Assembly (NCBI RefSeq): GCF_003399645.1
Contig: NZ_NBXD01000030.1
Location: 248,001 to 312,000, forward strand
From: Subtercola boreus
GTDB lineage: Bacteria; Actinomycetota; Actinomycetes; Actinomycetales; Microbacteriaceae
Direction: 5' to 3'
DNA length: 64,000 nt
Position numbers and translations under genes: made by a program. This document shows, one piece after another, positions 33,086 to 41,189 of this stretch. The notes under the pieces are model-generated. The model was not told the DNA's origin and made no database searches. It saw only the letters and a program-made list of their open reading frames with translations. Every line of letters begins with the position of its first letter. Positions within the stretch are counted from its first letter, which is position 1.

Positions 33086-34177
33086 TCAGCCCGCCACGGC
33101 GTGACGCGCGTGCGCCGGCGCGGCGTCTGGCAGAGGGCGAGGCTGTGCGGCGACCTCGTTCACGAAGTCGACCTTCACACCCTCACGGAAGTGCCCGATG
33201 AGCGCGAGAGCGAGCCCGAGCACGGCCCAGCCGGCGAGCACCAGCCACGGGAACAGTACCGAGGCCGAAGGGAAGTAGGAGAGGTCGCGAAGCAGCGTGG
33301 CACCCGCTCCCGGCGGGAACCACTGTCCGATCGCCCCCCACGGCGCCGGGAGGAACTCGAGCGGCTGGGTCGCCGCCGAGAGGGGATTGGCGATGAGCAG
33401 GAACAGCACCGGCCCGACGGCGATCCCGGCGCGGCCGACGAGCGACGAGACCCCGACGATCGTGGCGCTGACAGCGAGCAGGGTGAGCGCGATGGCACCG
33501 GAGTTCGCGAGGTAGTCGCCCTGCAGCGCTCCGAACCAGCCCTGCAGGATGCCGCCCAGAGCCAGTCCGCCCACCACCACATAGACCGAGATGGCGACAA
33601 CCCGGCGCCACGCACCGACGATGAGAGTCGATGCGAGGATTCCCCCGAGCATCCCGCCCAGCGTCAGTGGGAATGCCGCCGCGGTCAGCCCGACACCGCG
33701 GGGGTCGGATGCGGCGAGCGGCACCACATCGGTGACGGCGACGGTCACGGCCTGGCCTGCGGGCGCCCCAGCAGCGGCGAGGGCTGCCGTCAGCTGTGCC
33801 TGCAGTCTCGGGGCGAGCCCGGTCAGCAGTTGGCTCACGATGGGACTCGCTGCCGACGAGGTGAGAACCTCGGGGTCCGCGCCCAACACGATCGCTCCAT
33901 AGGCCTCGCGATGCTCGATCCGGCTGACCGCCTCCGCCCGGTCGCTCGCTTCGGCGAAAGCGAAGGTGTCGGGTGCGGCCGCGGTGAGCGCGGACTCGAC
34001 CTGGGTCACAGCGGCGGCGGGCCCGGCGATCGAGAGCGGCACACCCCTCACCGACGAGGTGACGGTCGGCCACGAGAACGCCAGCACGACGATCGACACG
34101 AGAACGGCCAGCACCAGTCCGACGCCGACGATGCGCTTCCACGGAGTGGGCGGTGGGGTGAGGCGGTCGATGCTCAT
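33086..34177 (-). CDS. ABC-2/YhgE-like membrane protein
   Basis: 363 residues. One N-terminal helix (about 15-38), an extracytoplasmic domain of about 130 residues (SIAGPAAAVTQVESAL, then GAIVLGADPEVLTSSAAS), then five or six helices (from about 175). This is the layout of YhgE/Pip-type and ABC-2 permease-like proteins of TetR-regulated efflux loci. No ATPase partner is adjacent. Divergent from the TetR gene at 34272, with an operator at each end of the gap. Confidence 0.72.
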   Translation of the reverse strand: MSIDRLTPPPTPWKRIVGVGLVLAVLVSIVVLAFSWPTVTSSVRGVPLSIAGPAAAVTQVESALTAAAPDTFAFAEASDRAEAVSRIEHREAYGAIVLGADPEVLTSSAASPIVSQLLTGLAPRLQAQLTAALAAAGAPAGQAVTVAVTDVVPLAASDPRGVGLTAAAFPLTLGGMLGGILASTLIVGAWRRVVAISVYVVVGGLALGGILQGWFGALQGDYLANSGAIALTLLAVSATIVGVSSLVGRAGIAVGPVLFLLIANPLSAATQPLEFLPAPWGAIGQWFPPGAGATLLRDLSYFPSASVLFPWLVLAGWAVLGLALALIGHFREGVKVDFVNEVAAQPRPLPDAAPAHARHAVAG

Positions 34178-34189
34178 GATTACCTTTCA

Positions 34190-34256
34190 AAACAGAACGT
34201 TCTTTCTTTAATTATCGAACTGCCCACCTCGGCCGTCAAGAACGAATATTCTGTTT
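34190..34256. promoter_or_regulatory. Inverted pair of TetR operators
   Basis: Sites of form AAACAGAA-N2-TTC-N-TTC lie at 34190-34206 (plus) and 34240-34256 (minus); 14 of 17 bases agree. The core GAA-N2-TTC is palindromic. They face each other in the AT-rich gap between the membrane protein and the TetR gene. Confidence 0.65.
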
Positions 34257-34271
34257 GTGAGGTGAGACGTC

Positions 34272-34865
34272 ATGCCCAAGGTGACACAGCAGTACCGCGA
34301 CGCGCGTCGCGAAGAGATCACGGCCGCCGCCCTGCGCTGCTTCGCCAGTAAGGGATTCAGGGGCACATCGATGTCCGACATCATCGCCGAGTCCGGCCTC
34401 TCGGCCGGGGCGATCTACGGGCACTTCGAGAGCAAACACGACATCATCATGGCCGTCGCCTCGCACGTGATCGGCAACCGGATGGATGATCTGCGTGAGC
34501 TGGCCGCCACGCATCCGGTGCCCGCCCCCGGCGTGGTCGTGGCGCGCGTGATGAGAGGTATCGCAGGCGATGTGGCGCATCCGGCCCTGCTGTTGCAGGT
34601 GTGGGGGCAGGCGACCATCGAAGCGGGCGTGAAAGAGCTGCTTCTCTCGGTCTTCGCCGAACTCCGGCAGGCCTACCTGGCCTACTTCACGGCCTGGGCT
34701 ACCGAGCAGGAGGGCTTGGATGCCGCGGGAGCCCGCGCCTGGGCCGCACGCCTCATTCCCGTGGCGATCGGCCTCGCCCAGGGCTACATCGTGCAGTCGG
34801 CCCTCTTCGACGAGTTCGACCAAGACGCCTACATGGCCTCGATTCGCGAGCTCCTCCCGGGCTGA
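34272..34865 (+). CDS. TetR-family transcriptional regulator
   Basis: 197 residues. The HTH at about 10-58 contains SMSDIIAESGLSAGAIYGHF, matching the efflux-pump repressor subgroup. TetR C-terminal helices follow. Divergent from the membrane protein, which it probably represses. GAGGTGAG precedes the ATG. Confidence 0.9.
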   Translation: MPKVTQQYRDARREEITAAALRCFASKGFRGTSMSDIIAESGLSAGAIYGHFESKHDIIMAVASHVIGNRMDDLRELAATHPVPAPGVVVARVMRGIAGDVAHPALLLQVWGQATIEAGVKELLLSVFAELRQAYLAYFTAWATEQEGLDAAGARAWAARLIPVAIGLAQGYIVQSALFDEFDQDAYMASIRELLPG

Positions 34866-34931
34866 CCCCGTCGTCGTTCGCCGACGCCAGCTCGACGCCT
34901 CGAGGATGGCTCGATGCCTGCGACCGTGAGG

Positions 34932-35329
34932 TCAGGGCGCGATGGCGAGGCGGGCGCGCACGAAGCCGAGGAGCAGCTCGCGGACGGTCTGCACAGAATA
35001 CGGGGAGGCGCGGCTGTAACACTGCACAGCGAGACCGTCGACCATGGCCGCGGTCTCCACGGCGAAACCGGCCGGATCGGCGCAGACGAGGGCGCCCTGC
35101 TTCACACCCCGCTCGCCGACCAGAAGTCGAACCAGATGAGCCAGTGCCTGCGGGTGTCGGAGTCGTCGCGGAACAGGCCGCCGAGTAACTGCACGAGCGC
35201 GGCCGCGGCGTCGCTGGACTCCCCCGCGCTTCGCTGGAGGGCGGTGAACTCGAGGGCCGCGTCGACGAACTCACCCGGCACCAGCTCCTCGGCGACATCC
35301 ATTCCGTTGCGGTGCTCCCTCGCGCGCAC
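34932..35329 (-). pseudogene. Remnant of a TetR-family gene (C-terminal part, frameshifted)
   Basis: The minus strand encodes GMDVAEELVPGEFVDAALEF ... HWLIWFDFWSASG, then stops. Moving one base at a CCCC run (35107-35110) continues with VKQGALVCADPAGFAVETAA, MVDGLAVQCY and VRELLLGFVRARLAIAP to a stop at 34932. Together these look like the ligand-binding half of a TetR/BetI-type repressor. No HTH-coding part is found upstream, so the gene is both truncated and frameshifted. Confidence 0.55.
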
Positions 35330-35523
35330 CAGCGTCGCCCAGGGTGGCTCGCTGCTGTACGTGGTGCTCGCGTTCTCGCTTCTGCTCGGCTGATGGCTGT
35401 TCGGCGAGGTGCCGACCGTCGCGGGCTGCTTCGCCGATCACGACGCCACCCTCGCGGCCGCCGAACGTTTCGCGGCCGACCTGGTCGGCCCATTCCGCGC
35501 CCTCGCCGCGCTCGCCACCTAAG
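35330..35523 (+). pseudogene. Unidentified coding remnant with in-frame stop
   Basis: The plus strand reads LLYVVLAFSLLLG, a TGA at 35392, then in the same frame LFGEVPTVAGCFADHDATLA, ERFAADLVGPFRALAALAT and stop. The composition looks coding, but I cannot name the family and no start is present. Together with the TetR remnant it makes 34930-35525 a gene graveyard between two intact genes. Confidence 0.35.
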
Positions 35524-35541
35524 GCGGAATAAGGCCGCCAC

Positions 35542-35593
35542 TATTCCGACTTACGCGCATAAGTCGGAATAAGATGGGCACTATTCCGACTTA
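35542..35593. promoter_or_regulatory. Triple operator upstream of the Fic gene
   Basis: TATTCCGACTTA occurs at 35542-35553 and 35582-35593, and its exact reverse complement at 35560-35571. The first two form a perfect 12-base inverted repeat around 6 bases. The third ends next to the ribosome-binding site GGAGG (35595-35599). A degraded half (CGGAATAA) lies at 35525-35532. Strikingly AT-rich for this genome. Confidence 0.75.
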
Positions 35594-35604
35594 TGGAGGT
35601 CACC

Positions 35605-36828
35605 GTGCCCGAAGAGCAGATCGACGACCTCTCTGACTGGCCCGCGCACGGCGCCGAGACCGTGCCATGGCAGAACCGCAGCGGTCGCGGGCCACGTGAA
35701 GACCGAGTGCTGCGAGAGGTCACCCCGAGCATTCCACCATTCATCGCCGATCGCACCTTCCGCGCCTCGGCGGAGATCCAGTCCAGGCAGGAGGCCGCCA
35801 GCCTGGCGCTCGCCGGCCTCGAGGCCGACGCGGGGCCGGGCAGCGTGGCAGTCTCCACATTCCTTCTGCGCACCGAGTCGATCGCCTCGTCGAAGATCGA
35901 GCAGGTCGAGGCGTCTGTCGAAGACTTCGCACGGGCAATTGCGGGCATCCGGTCCAACGAGAGCGCAACGTCGATGGTCGCTGCATCGAGCGGCTACACC
36001 CGGGTGATCGACGACGCAGGCCGAACGGGGGCGATCAGCCTGGAATCGCTGCTCGCTGCACACCGAACGCTTATGGCAGACGATCCGATGGAAGCGTCGT
36101 ACGCAGGCAGAGTCAGGGACATGCAGAATTGGATCGGCGGGAACGACTTCTCCCCGATCGGCGCTGTGCACATTTCGCCCGACCCGCACAGGGTGGGCGC
36201 GCTGATCGAAGACCTGCTGGTCTTCGTGAACCGAGACGACGTTCCGGTACTCAGCCAGGCCGCGGTCGCGCATGCGCAGTTTGAATCCATCCACCCCTTC
36301 ACCGACGGCAACGGCCGGATCGGCAGGGCGCTGATCGGCGCGATACTGCGACGGCGCGGATTCACGAGAAACACGACGCCTCCGATCGCGGCAGCGCTGG
36401 CGGCCGATATTGACGCCTACTTCGACACGCTCACCCGCTACCGCGCGGGCGACCCGGAACCGATCGTCCGCAGTCTTGCGGTAGCGACGCGGGTCTCGAG
36501 CGAGGAGGCGGCTGAGAGCGTGCGTGCGATCAGGGCGCTTCCCCGGGAATGGGCCGAAGCGGTCGATGCCCGGGCCAACAGCGCGACCGCGCTTCTGCTC
36601 GGGCTTCTGCTCGAGCATCCGGTGATCAGCGCCGAGGAGGCCGAAGACCTCACCGGCGCGTCGACCTCCAGCATCTACACCGCCCTCGACCGACTCGAGA
36701 CGGCGGGCATTCTGCGTCAGATCACCAAGCGGCAGCGGAACCGAGTCTGGGCGGTGGCAGCCATCCTCGACGAACTCTCGGCGCTCGACATGCGCGTTGC
36801 CCGCCGCGTGCGCGACCGCGACCGCTGA
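35605..36828 (+). CDS. Fic-family protein adenylyltransferase with C-terminal winged helix
   Basis: 407 residues. Start GTG 35605 is preferred over ATG 35593 because GGAGG lies 5 bases before it. The Fic active site is HPFTDGNGRIGR (230-241), complete, with catalytic His230. An N-terminal inhibitory helix, SSKIEQ (95-100, Glu99), fits the class II pattern S/TxxxE but ends in Gln instead of Gly/Asn. The C-terminal 100 residues form a winged helix (HPVISAEEAEDLTGASTSSI, then ALDRLETAGILRQI). Expected to AMPylate a protein target and bind DNA; the triple operator upstream suggests it controls its own gene. Confidence 0.88.
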   Translation: MPEEQIDDLSDWPAHGAETVPWQNRSGRGPREDRVLREVTPSIPPFIADRTFRASAEIQSRQEAASLALAGLEADAGPGSVAVSTFLLRTESIASSKIEQVEASVEDFARAIAGIRSNESATSMVAASSGYTRVIDDAGRTGAISLESLLAAHRTLMADDPMEASYAGRVRDMQNWIGGNDFSPIGAVHISPDPHRVGALIEDLLVFVNRDDVPVLSQAAVAHAQFESIHPFTDGNGRIGRALIGAILRRRGFTRNTTPPIAAALAADIDAYFDTLTRYRAGDPEPIVRSLAVATRVSSEEAAESVRAIRALPREWAEAVDARANSATALLLGLLLEHPVISAEEAEDLTGASTSSIYTALDRLETAGILRQITKRQRNRVWAVAAILDELSALDMRVARRVRDRDR

Positions 36829-36903
36829 GGGAAGCGATCGCGAACCCGGGTTCGAGGCCGGCAGTCGACGCCAGCGGGCAGGAGCGTCAGCGGGCAGGCG
36901 ACG

Positions 36904-38388
36904 TCAGCGGGCGGGAGCGTCAGCCGGGAAGTCGTCGACGCCGAGGGCGAGCGCCTGGGCGCGGCGCTGCCGCATCGACGGGGCGAGCAGGGCCCCCACG
37001 ATTGCGAGCACAGCGACACCGGCGCACGCCCAGAAGCCGATGGTGAACGCGTCGTCGAGGGGCAGCCCCTGCGCAGAGCTGTGCGACGAGATCAGTGCCG
37101 CGATGACGGCGGTGCCCACGCTGCTGCCGATGGTGCGCGCGATGGTGTTGACGCTGATCGCCTCGCCGGTCTGCGTGGCCGGCACGCTCTCGATGATCGC
37201 GTTCGAGGTCGAGGCGAGAGCGAGGCCGATACCCGCACCGGTCAGGATGCCCGACACGACGACCTGCCAGAGCTGGCTGTGGTCGATCGCCGGCAGAATG
37301 AACGCCGCCGTCACGAAGACCGCACCGAGCAGCATGGGCGGCTTGGGCCCGGTCTTTCGCACCAGGATGCCTGCGACCGGCCCGGCAACGATCATCATCA
37401 GCACGGTGGGCAGCAGGAACAGCCCGGCCGACGACACCGACTCCCCGAAGCCGTAACCTGTCGCGGTCGGCAGCTGCAGCAGCGTCGGCACCAGCACGAA
37501 CGTGCCGAACATCGCGAAACCGAAGACCAGGGCGACGACGTGCGCCGTCCACACGCCGCGGATCTTCATGAGTCGCATGTCGATCAACGGCTCCTTCACG
37601 CGCAGCTCGACGACGACGAACACCACGAGTGCCACCGCTCCGAGGGCCAGGAGGCCGAGCGTCTTGCCGTCTCCCCAGCCCCAGTTCTCACCCTCACTGA
37701 TCGCGAGCAGCAGAGAGACGAGCGACACGCTCAGGATGCCGGCCCCGACCAGATCGAGTCGCCCCGGCTTCTTCACGGGAGACTCGGGCATCCCGAAGAT
37801 GACACCGACGAGGGCGATCACGATGAGGATCGCGGGCAGCCAGAACAGCCAGTGCCACGACAGGTTCTCGACGATCGGCCCGGCCGCGACAATGCCCACG
37901 CCGGCCCCGATGCCGAAGATCGCCGAGAGCAGCCCGATGGTGACACCGACCTTGTCACGCGGCAGCTCGTCGCGCACGACGCCGATCGAGAGGGGCAGAA
38001 TCGCCCCGGCCGCTCCCTGCAGCGCCCGACCCGCGATCAGCACGCCGAGGTTCGGGGCGAGTGCCGCCAGCAGGGTTCCGACGAGCAGCAGCGAGAGCAC
38101 CACGATCAGGATGCGGCGTTTGCCGACCATGTCACCGAGCCGCCCGAAGATGGGTGTCAGCACCGCCGCCGAGAGCAGGTAGGCCGTGAGGATCCATGAG
38201 GCGTCACTGGTCGACACGCTGAGGTCGCGGCCGATCGTGGCGAGCGCCGGCGCGACGAGCGACTGCAGCACGGCGAACGACAACCCACCCAGCGACAGGT
38301 AGATGACGATGAGGGTGGTGTTCGGCCTCCGGCGACCCGCAGCCGTCGGAACGGAGCCGGTGCGCGGCTCCTGGATCGTGTTCGACAT
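36904..38388 (-). CDS. MFS multidrug transporter, DHA2 (14-TM) type
   Basis: 494 residues from ATG 38388 (an adjacent ATG at 38391 is equally possible; GGGAGA lies just upstream). Fourteen predicted helices; motif A GRLGDMVGKRRILIV and motif C-like GAGVGIVAAGPIVENLSWHW. Belongs to the EmrB/QacA-type proton-driven exporters. Divergent from the TetR gene at 38512 across a long inverted repeat. Confidence 0.9.
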   Translation of the reverse strand: MSNTIQEPRTGSVPTAAGRRRPNTTLIVIYLSLGGLSFAVLQSLVAPALATIGRDLSVSTSDASWILTAYLLSAAVLTPIFGRLGDMVGKRRILIVVLSLLLVGTLLAALAPNLGVLIAGRALQGAAGAILPLSIGVVRDELPRDKVGVTIGLLSAIFGIGAGVGIVAAGPIVENLSWHWLFWLPAILIVIALVGVIFGMPESPVKKPGRLDLVGAGILSVSLVSLLLAISEGENWGWGDGKTLGLLALGAVALVVFVVVELRVKEPLIDMRLMKIRGVWTAHVVALVFGFAMFGTFVLVPTLLQLPTATGYGFGESVSSAGLFLLPTVLMMIVAGPVAGILVRKTGPKPPMLLGAVFVTAAFILPAIDHSQLWQVVVSGILTGAGIGLALASTSNAIIESVPATQTGEAISVNTIARTIGSSVGTAVIAALISSHSSAQGLPLDDAFTIGFWACAGVAVLAIVGALLAPSMRQRRAQALALGVDDFPADAPAR

Positions 38389-38401
38389 CATTCTCCCGTT
38401 G

Positions 38402-38466
38402 TGTAAACAATTGCTGACTTGAGGTGAGTCTACCGATCTGGCACCGCAAGTCAATAACTGTTTACA
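38402..38466. promoter_or_regulatory. Long inverted repeat, TetR operators between divergent genes
   Basis: TGTAAACAATTGCTGACTTG (38402-38421) and the reverse complement of 38447-38466 agree at 17 of 20 bases. The arms are 25 bases apart and face inwards. They sit between the DHA2 exporter and the TetR gene. Confidence 0.68.
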
Positions 38467-38511
38467 TCCGGCGCCGGCGCCGGTAGCCTCGAACTGCGAA
38501 GGAGCAGAACC

Positions 38512-39171
38512 ATGAACACGCCCCCACCCCCCACAATCACCCCGGCGGCAGACGCGGCGTTCTCACCCGCCCGCCCGCGCGACGCCGACACCACCCGCCA
38601 GGCGCTGCTCGCTGCGGCCCGGCGGCGCTTCGCTCTCGACGGCTACGCCGCCACGACAGTGCGGGTGATCGCCGCCGACGCCGGGGTGAACGTCGCCCTG
38701 ATCAACCGCTACTTCAGCTCCAAGGAAGGGTTGTTCGAGGCGTGCCTCGCGCACGTCGGCAGGGAGCTCGACCGGCAGGACGCCGAGCCGTCGAGCCTCA
38801 CGCAGATCATCGAGACGATCATCCACCAGGTCGCCGACTCCCCCAGTGGCGAACAGTCGCTGCAACTGCTGATGCTTCTGCGGTCGTCGGGCGACGAGCG
38901 AGCCGACCTCATCAGGCGGAACACCCTGCAGAGGTTCGCTGAGCGCATGGCGGCAACGTCCGGATGGCCAGCAGGGCGATCGGGCGACGACCGGGTACTG
39001 CGGGCCCAGCTCGCCATTTCGGCGGCAATGGGTATGGTGTTGTTGAGGTCATCGACAGGCCTGGAACCACTCACCTCGGCAACCGTCGACGACCTGGCCG
39101 GGCCCCTGGGCGAGGTGCTGGGAGTGCTGCTCGGTGTGCCGCCCGGAACGGCAGTCCCACCCCGGGCCTGA
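38512..39171 (+). CDS. TetR-family transcriptional regulator
   Basis: 219 residues. A Pro/Ala-rich 25-residue lead is followed by the HTH at about 28-75 (ATTVRVIAADAGVNVALINR, then YFSSKEGLFEA). Sits between two drug-efflux MFS genes and probably controls both: the left one through the inverted repeat, the right one as the next gene in the same transcript. GAAGGAG precedes the ATG. Confidence 0.9.
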   Translation: MNTPPPPTITPAADAAFSPARPRDADTTRQALLAAARRRFALDGYAATTVRVIAADAGVNVALINRYFSSKEGLFEACLAHVGRELDRQDAEPSSLTQIIETIIHQVADSPSGEQSLQLLMLLRSSGDERADLIRRNTLQRFAERMAATSGWPAGRSGDDRVLRAQLAISAAMGMVLLRSSTGLEPLTSATVDDLAGPLGEVLGVLLGVPPGTAVPPRA

Positions 39172-39215
39172 CGGCGGCGGGCACCCCCTTTTTCGCACCA
39201 CGATCGGAGCCCTCC

Positions 39216-40448
39216 ATCACCAGCGCCACCATCCACCGAGGCGACGCCCTCTCCCGGCGGGAGCGTCTCGGCTACGTCCTCATCCTCGGTGCCCTCACCG
39301 CGCTCGGCCCGTTCACGATCGATCTCTACCTGCCCGCCTTTCCGGTTCTCGAGACCGACCTCGATGTGCCGGCCACACTCATCCAGCTCACCCTCACGGG
39401 CACGACCCTCGGCTTCGCGCTCGGCCAACTGCTGGTCGGTCCGTGGAGCGACCGGGTGGGACGACGGATGCCCATCATCGCCGCCTCGTCGCTGCATGTT
39501 CTGGCGTGCGTGGGGGCCGCCCTGGCACCGGACATCTGGAGTCTCGGCGCGTTCCGCGTGCTGCAGGGCGTCGGAGCCGCGGCCGGAGTCGTCGTCGCGA
39601 TGGCCATGGTGCGCGACCTGTTCGGCGGGCGTCCGCTCGTCGTGATGCTCTCCCGCCTCGCGCTGGTGTCGGGGCTGGCACCGATCCTGGCCCCGGTGAT
39701 CGGGTCGCAGCTCCTGCTCGTCACGAACTGGCGGGGAATCTTCTGGTTTCTCGCGGCCTACGGCGCGATCGTCGTCGCGGTGGCCTCGGTCTTCATCGTC
39801 GAGACCCTGCCGAAGGAGGCGCGGCATGACCCCGGCCATTCGACCACCGGCCAGCGCTATCGGGCCGTGCTGACCGACCCCGTCTTCGTGGGGGTCGCGC
39901 TCATCGGCGGCATGACGTTCTCGGGCCTGTTCTCCTACCTCTCGGCGAGCTCGTTCCTGTTCCAACAGGTCCACGGGTTCGACGCCCAGCAGTTCGGCCT
40001 GTTCTTCGCGATCAACTCCCTCGGCATCGTCGGGGGAACGCAGCTGACGGCGCGTCTCACGAAGTTCATCGCGCCGCAGTGGATCATCGCCTTCTCGACG
40101 TCGGCGCTCTTCGTCTGCGCCCTGCTGATCGTGGCATTCGACCGTGTCGGGTTCGGGCTCTGGGGCACGCTCGTTCCGCTCTGGTTCTTCATCTTCTGCT
40201 GCGGATTGACACTGCCGTGCGTTCAGGTGCTCGCCCTCAATGCGCACGGCCACGAGGCGGGCACCGCAGCGTCCCTCCTGGGAGCCGCCAACTTCGGCCT
40301 GGCCGGTCTCATCTCACCCCTCGTCGGGCTGATGGGCATCGGCAGCGCCACCCCGATGGCGGTCGTGATGGCCGGCACCGCCCTGGCGGGCATCCTGTCG
40401 CTGTGGTTCATCGTGCGACCCGCCCGCGTGCCGGCCCTCGCCGCCTGA
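39216..40448 (+). CDS. Bcr/CflA-family drug-resistance MFS transporter with non-AUG start
   Basis: About 410 residues, 12 helices, motif A GPWSDRVGRRMPII; strong Bcr/CflA pattern from LGYVLILGALTALGPFTIDL onward. No ATG, GTG or TTG lies in frame near the expected start. The codon at the right place is ATC (39216-39218), with GGAG (39206-39209) at an ideal 6-base spacing and followed by TSATIHRGD. CTG 39168, overlapping the TetR stop, is the other option. Either a rare AUC/CUG start is used or an ATG has mutated and the gene is silenced. Downstream sequence is intact. Confidence 0.8.
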   Translation: MTSATIHRGDALSRRERLGYVLILGALTALGPFTIDLYLPAFPVLETDLDVPATLIQLTLTGTTLGFALGQLLVGPWSDRVGRRMPIIAASSLHVLACVGAALAPDIWSLGAFRVLQGVGAAAGVVVAMAMVRDLFGGRPLVVMLSRLALVSGLAPILAPVIGSQLLLVTNWRGIFWFLAAYGAIVVAVASVFIVETLPKEARHDPGHSTTGQRYRAVLTDPVFVGVALIGGMTFSGLFSYLSASSFLFQQVHGFDAQQFGLFFAINSLGIVGGTQLTARLTKFIAPQWIIAFSTSALFVCALLIVAFDRVGFGLWGTLVPLWFFIFCCGLTLPCVQVLALNAHGHEAGTAASLLGAANFGLAGLISPLVGLMGIGSATPMAVVMAGTALAGILSLWFIVRPARVPALAA

Positions 40449-40468
40449 CGCCGAGCCTGACCCGACCA

Positions 40469-40518
40469 TTTTGCGCAAAGGCACCGAAACCTACAGTTTC
40501 AGGTGCCTTTGCGCAAAA
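40469..40518. repeat. 50-base near-perfect palindrome
   Basis: TTTTGCGCAAAGGCACC (40469-40485) is exactly complementary to GGTGCCTTTGCGCAAAA (40502-40518). Inside, GAAAC pairs with GTTTC, with one unpaired A and a 5-base loop (CTACA). It lies between convergent genes and could act as a two-way terminator, but the T and A runs are on the wrong sides for classical U-tract release. The arms contain the smaller palindrome TTTGCGCAAA. Confidence 0.75.
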
Positions 40519-40530
40519 CGGGCCGCGGAG

Positions 40531-41070
40531 CTACTCCTCTAGGCGTGAGAGAAGGGCCCGGTGGGACTGCTGTGCGGCGCGGCGCACCTCTTTGTCGCGG
40601 TCGCGCAGCATGCCCTCGAGGGTGTCGGCGCTGGCGGCATCCCCGACCTCGGCCAGCGCCCTGGCTGCGGCGGCGCGCACGCGGGCGTGCTCGTCGGTGG
40701 TCAGCCGGGCGAAGTGCTGGGGCGTACCGAGGGCGCGCAGGGCGCAGACCTTCGCACACATCTCCCGCACCCGCCACGACTGGTTGGTGAGTCCCATAAC
40801 GACAGCCGGTGCAGCCGAATCGTCCCACACGTAGAGCAGGGCGCGCGCACCCCACAGTTCGGGCCAGTACAGCGCCGGGGCTCCGTTCAGGATGCCCTCG
40901 GCGTGCGGACCTCCGACGACGCGCAGAAACTCCTCGCCCTCGTAGGCGCCCTCGAGCAGCGCGCGGGCCCGCCGGGCGGTGCCGGCAGTGCCGTCGCGCT
41001 CGGCAGAGGCGTCGAGCCGTGCTTCGAGGGAATCGGTCGTGGATGTCTGTGGTGCGTTCTGGTCTGCCAT
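40531..41070 (-). CDS. HEAT-repeat domain protein
   Basis: 179 residues. The C-terminal half contains two HEAT-like helical repeats (RLTTDEHARVRAAAARALAE, then MLRDRDKEVRRAAQQSHRAL), the N-terminal half a helical stretch ending LYVWDDSAAPAVVMGLTNQS. Such proteins are scaffolds for protein contacts. Cytosolic, no partner apparent in the neighbourhood. Convergent with the MFS gene across the 50-base palindrome. Confidence 0.75.
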   Translation of the reverse strand: MADQNAPQTSTTDSLEARLDASAERDGTAGTARRARALLEGAYEGEEFLRVVGGPHAEGILNGAPALYWPELWGARALLYVWDDSAAPAVVMGLTNQSWRVREMCAKVCALRALGTPQHFARLTTDEHARVRAAAARALAEVGDAASADTLEGMLRDRDKEVRRAAQQSHRALLSRLEE

Positions 41071-41189
41071 GGGTGCACCAAGGGTACTGCCGATCCACCT
41101 GCGGCGCTCGGCGATTGTTGCGCCGGGTGGCGCTCAGCGGGTGCCCGGCCCAGGCTGTGGCGAGCCGGCTCCCGGGGCAGACTGGGAGC

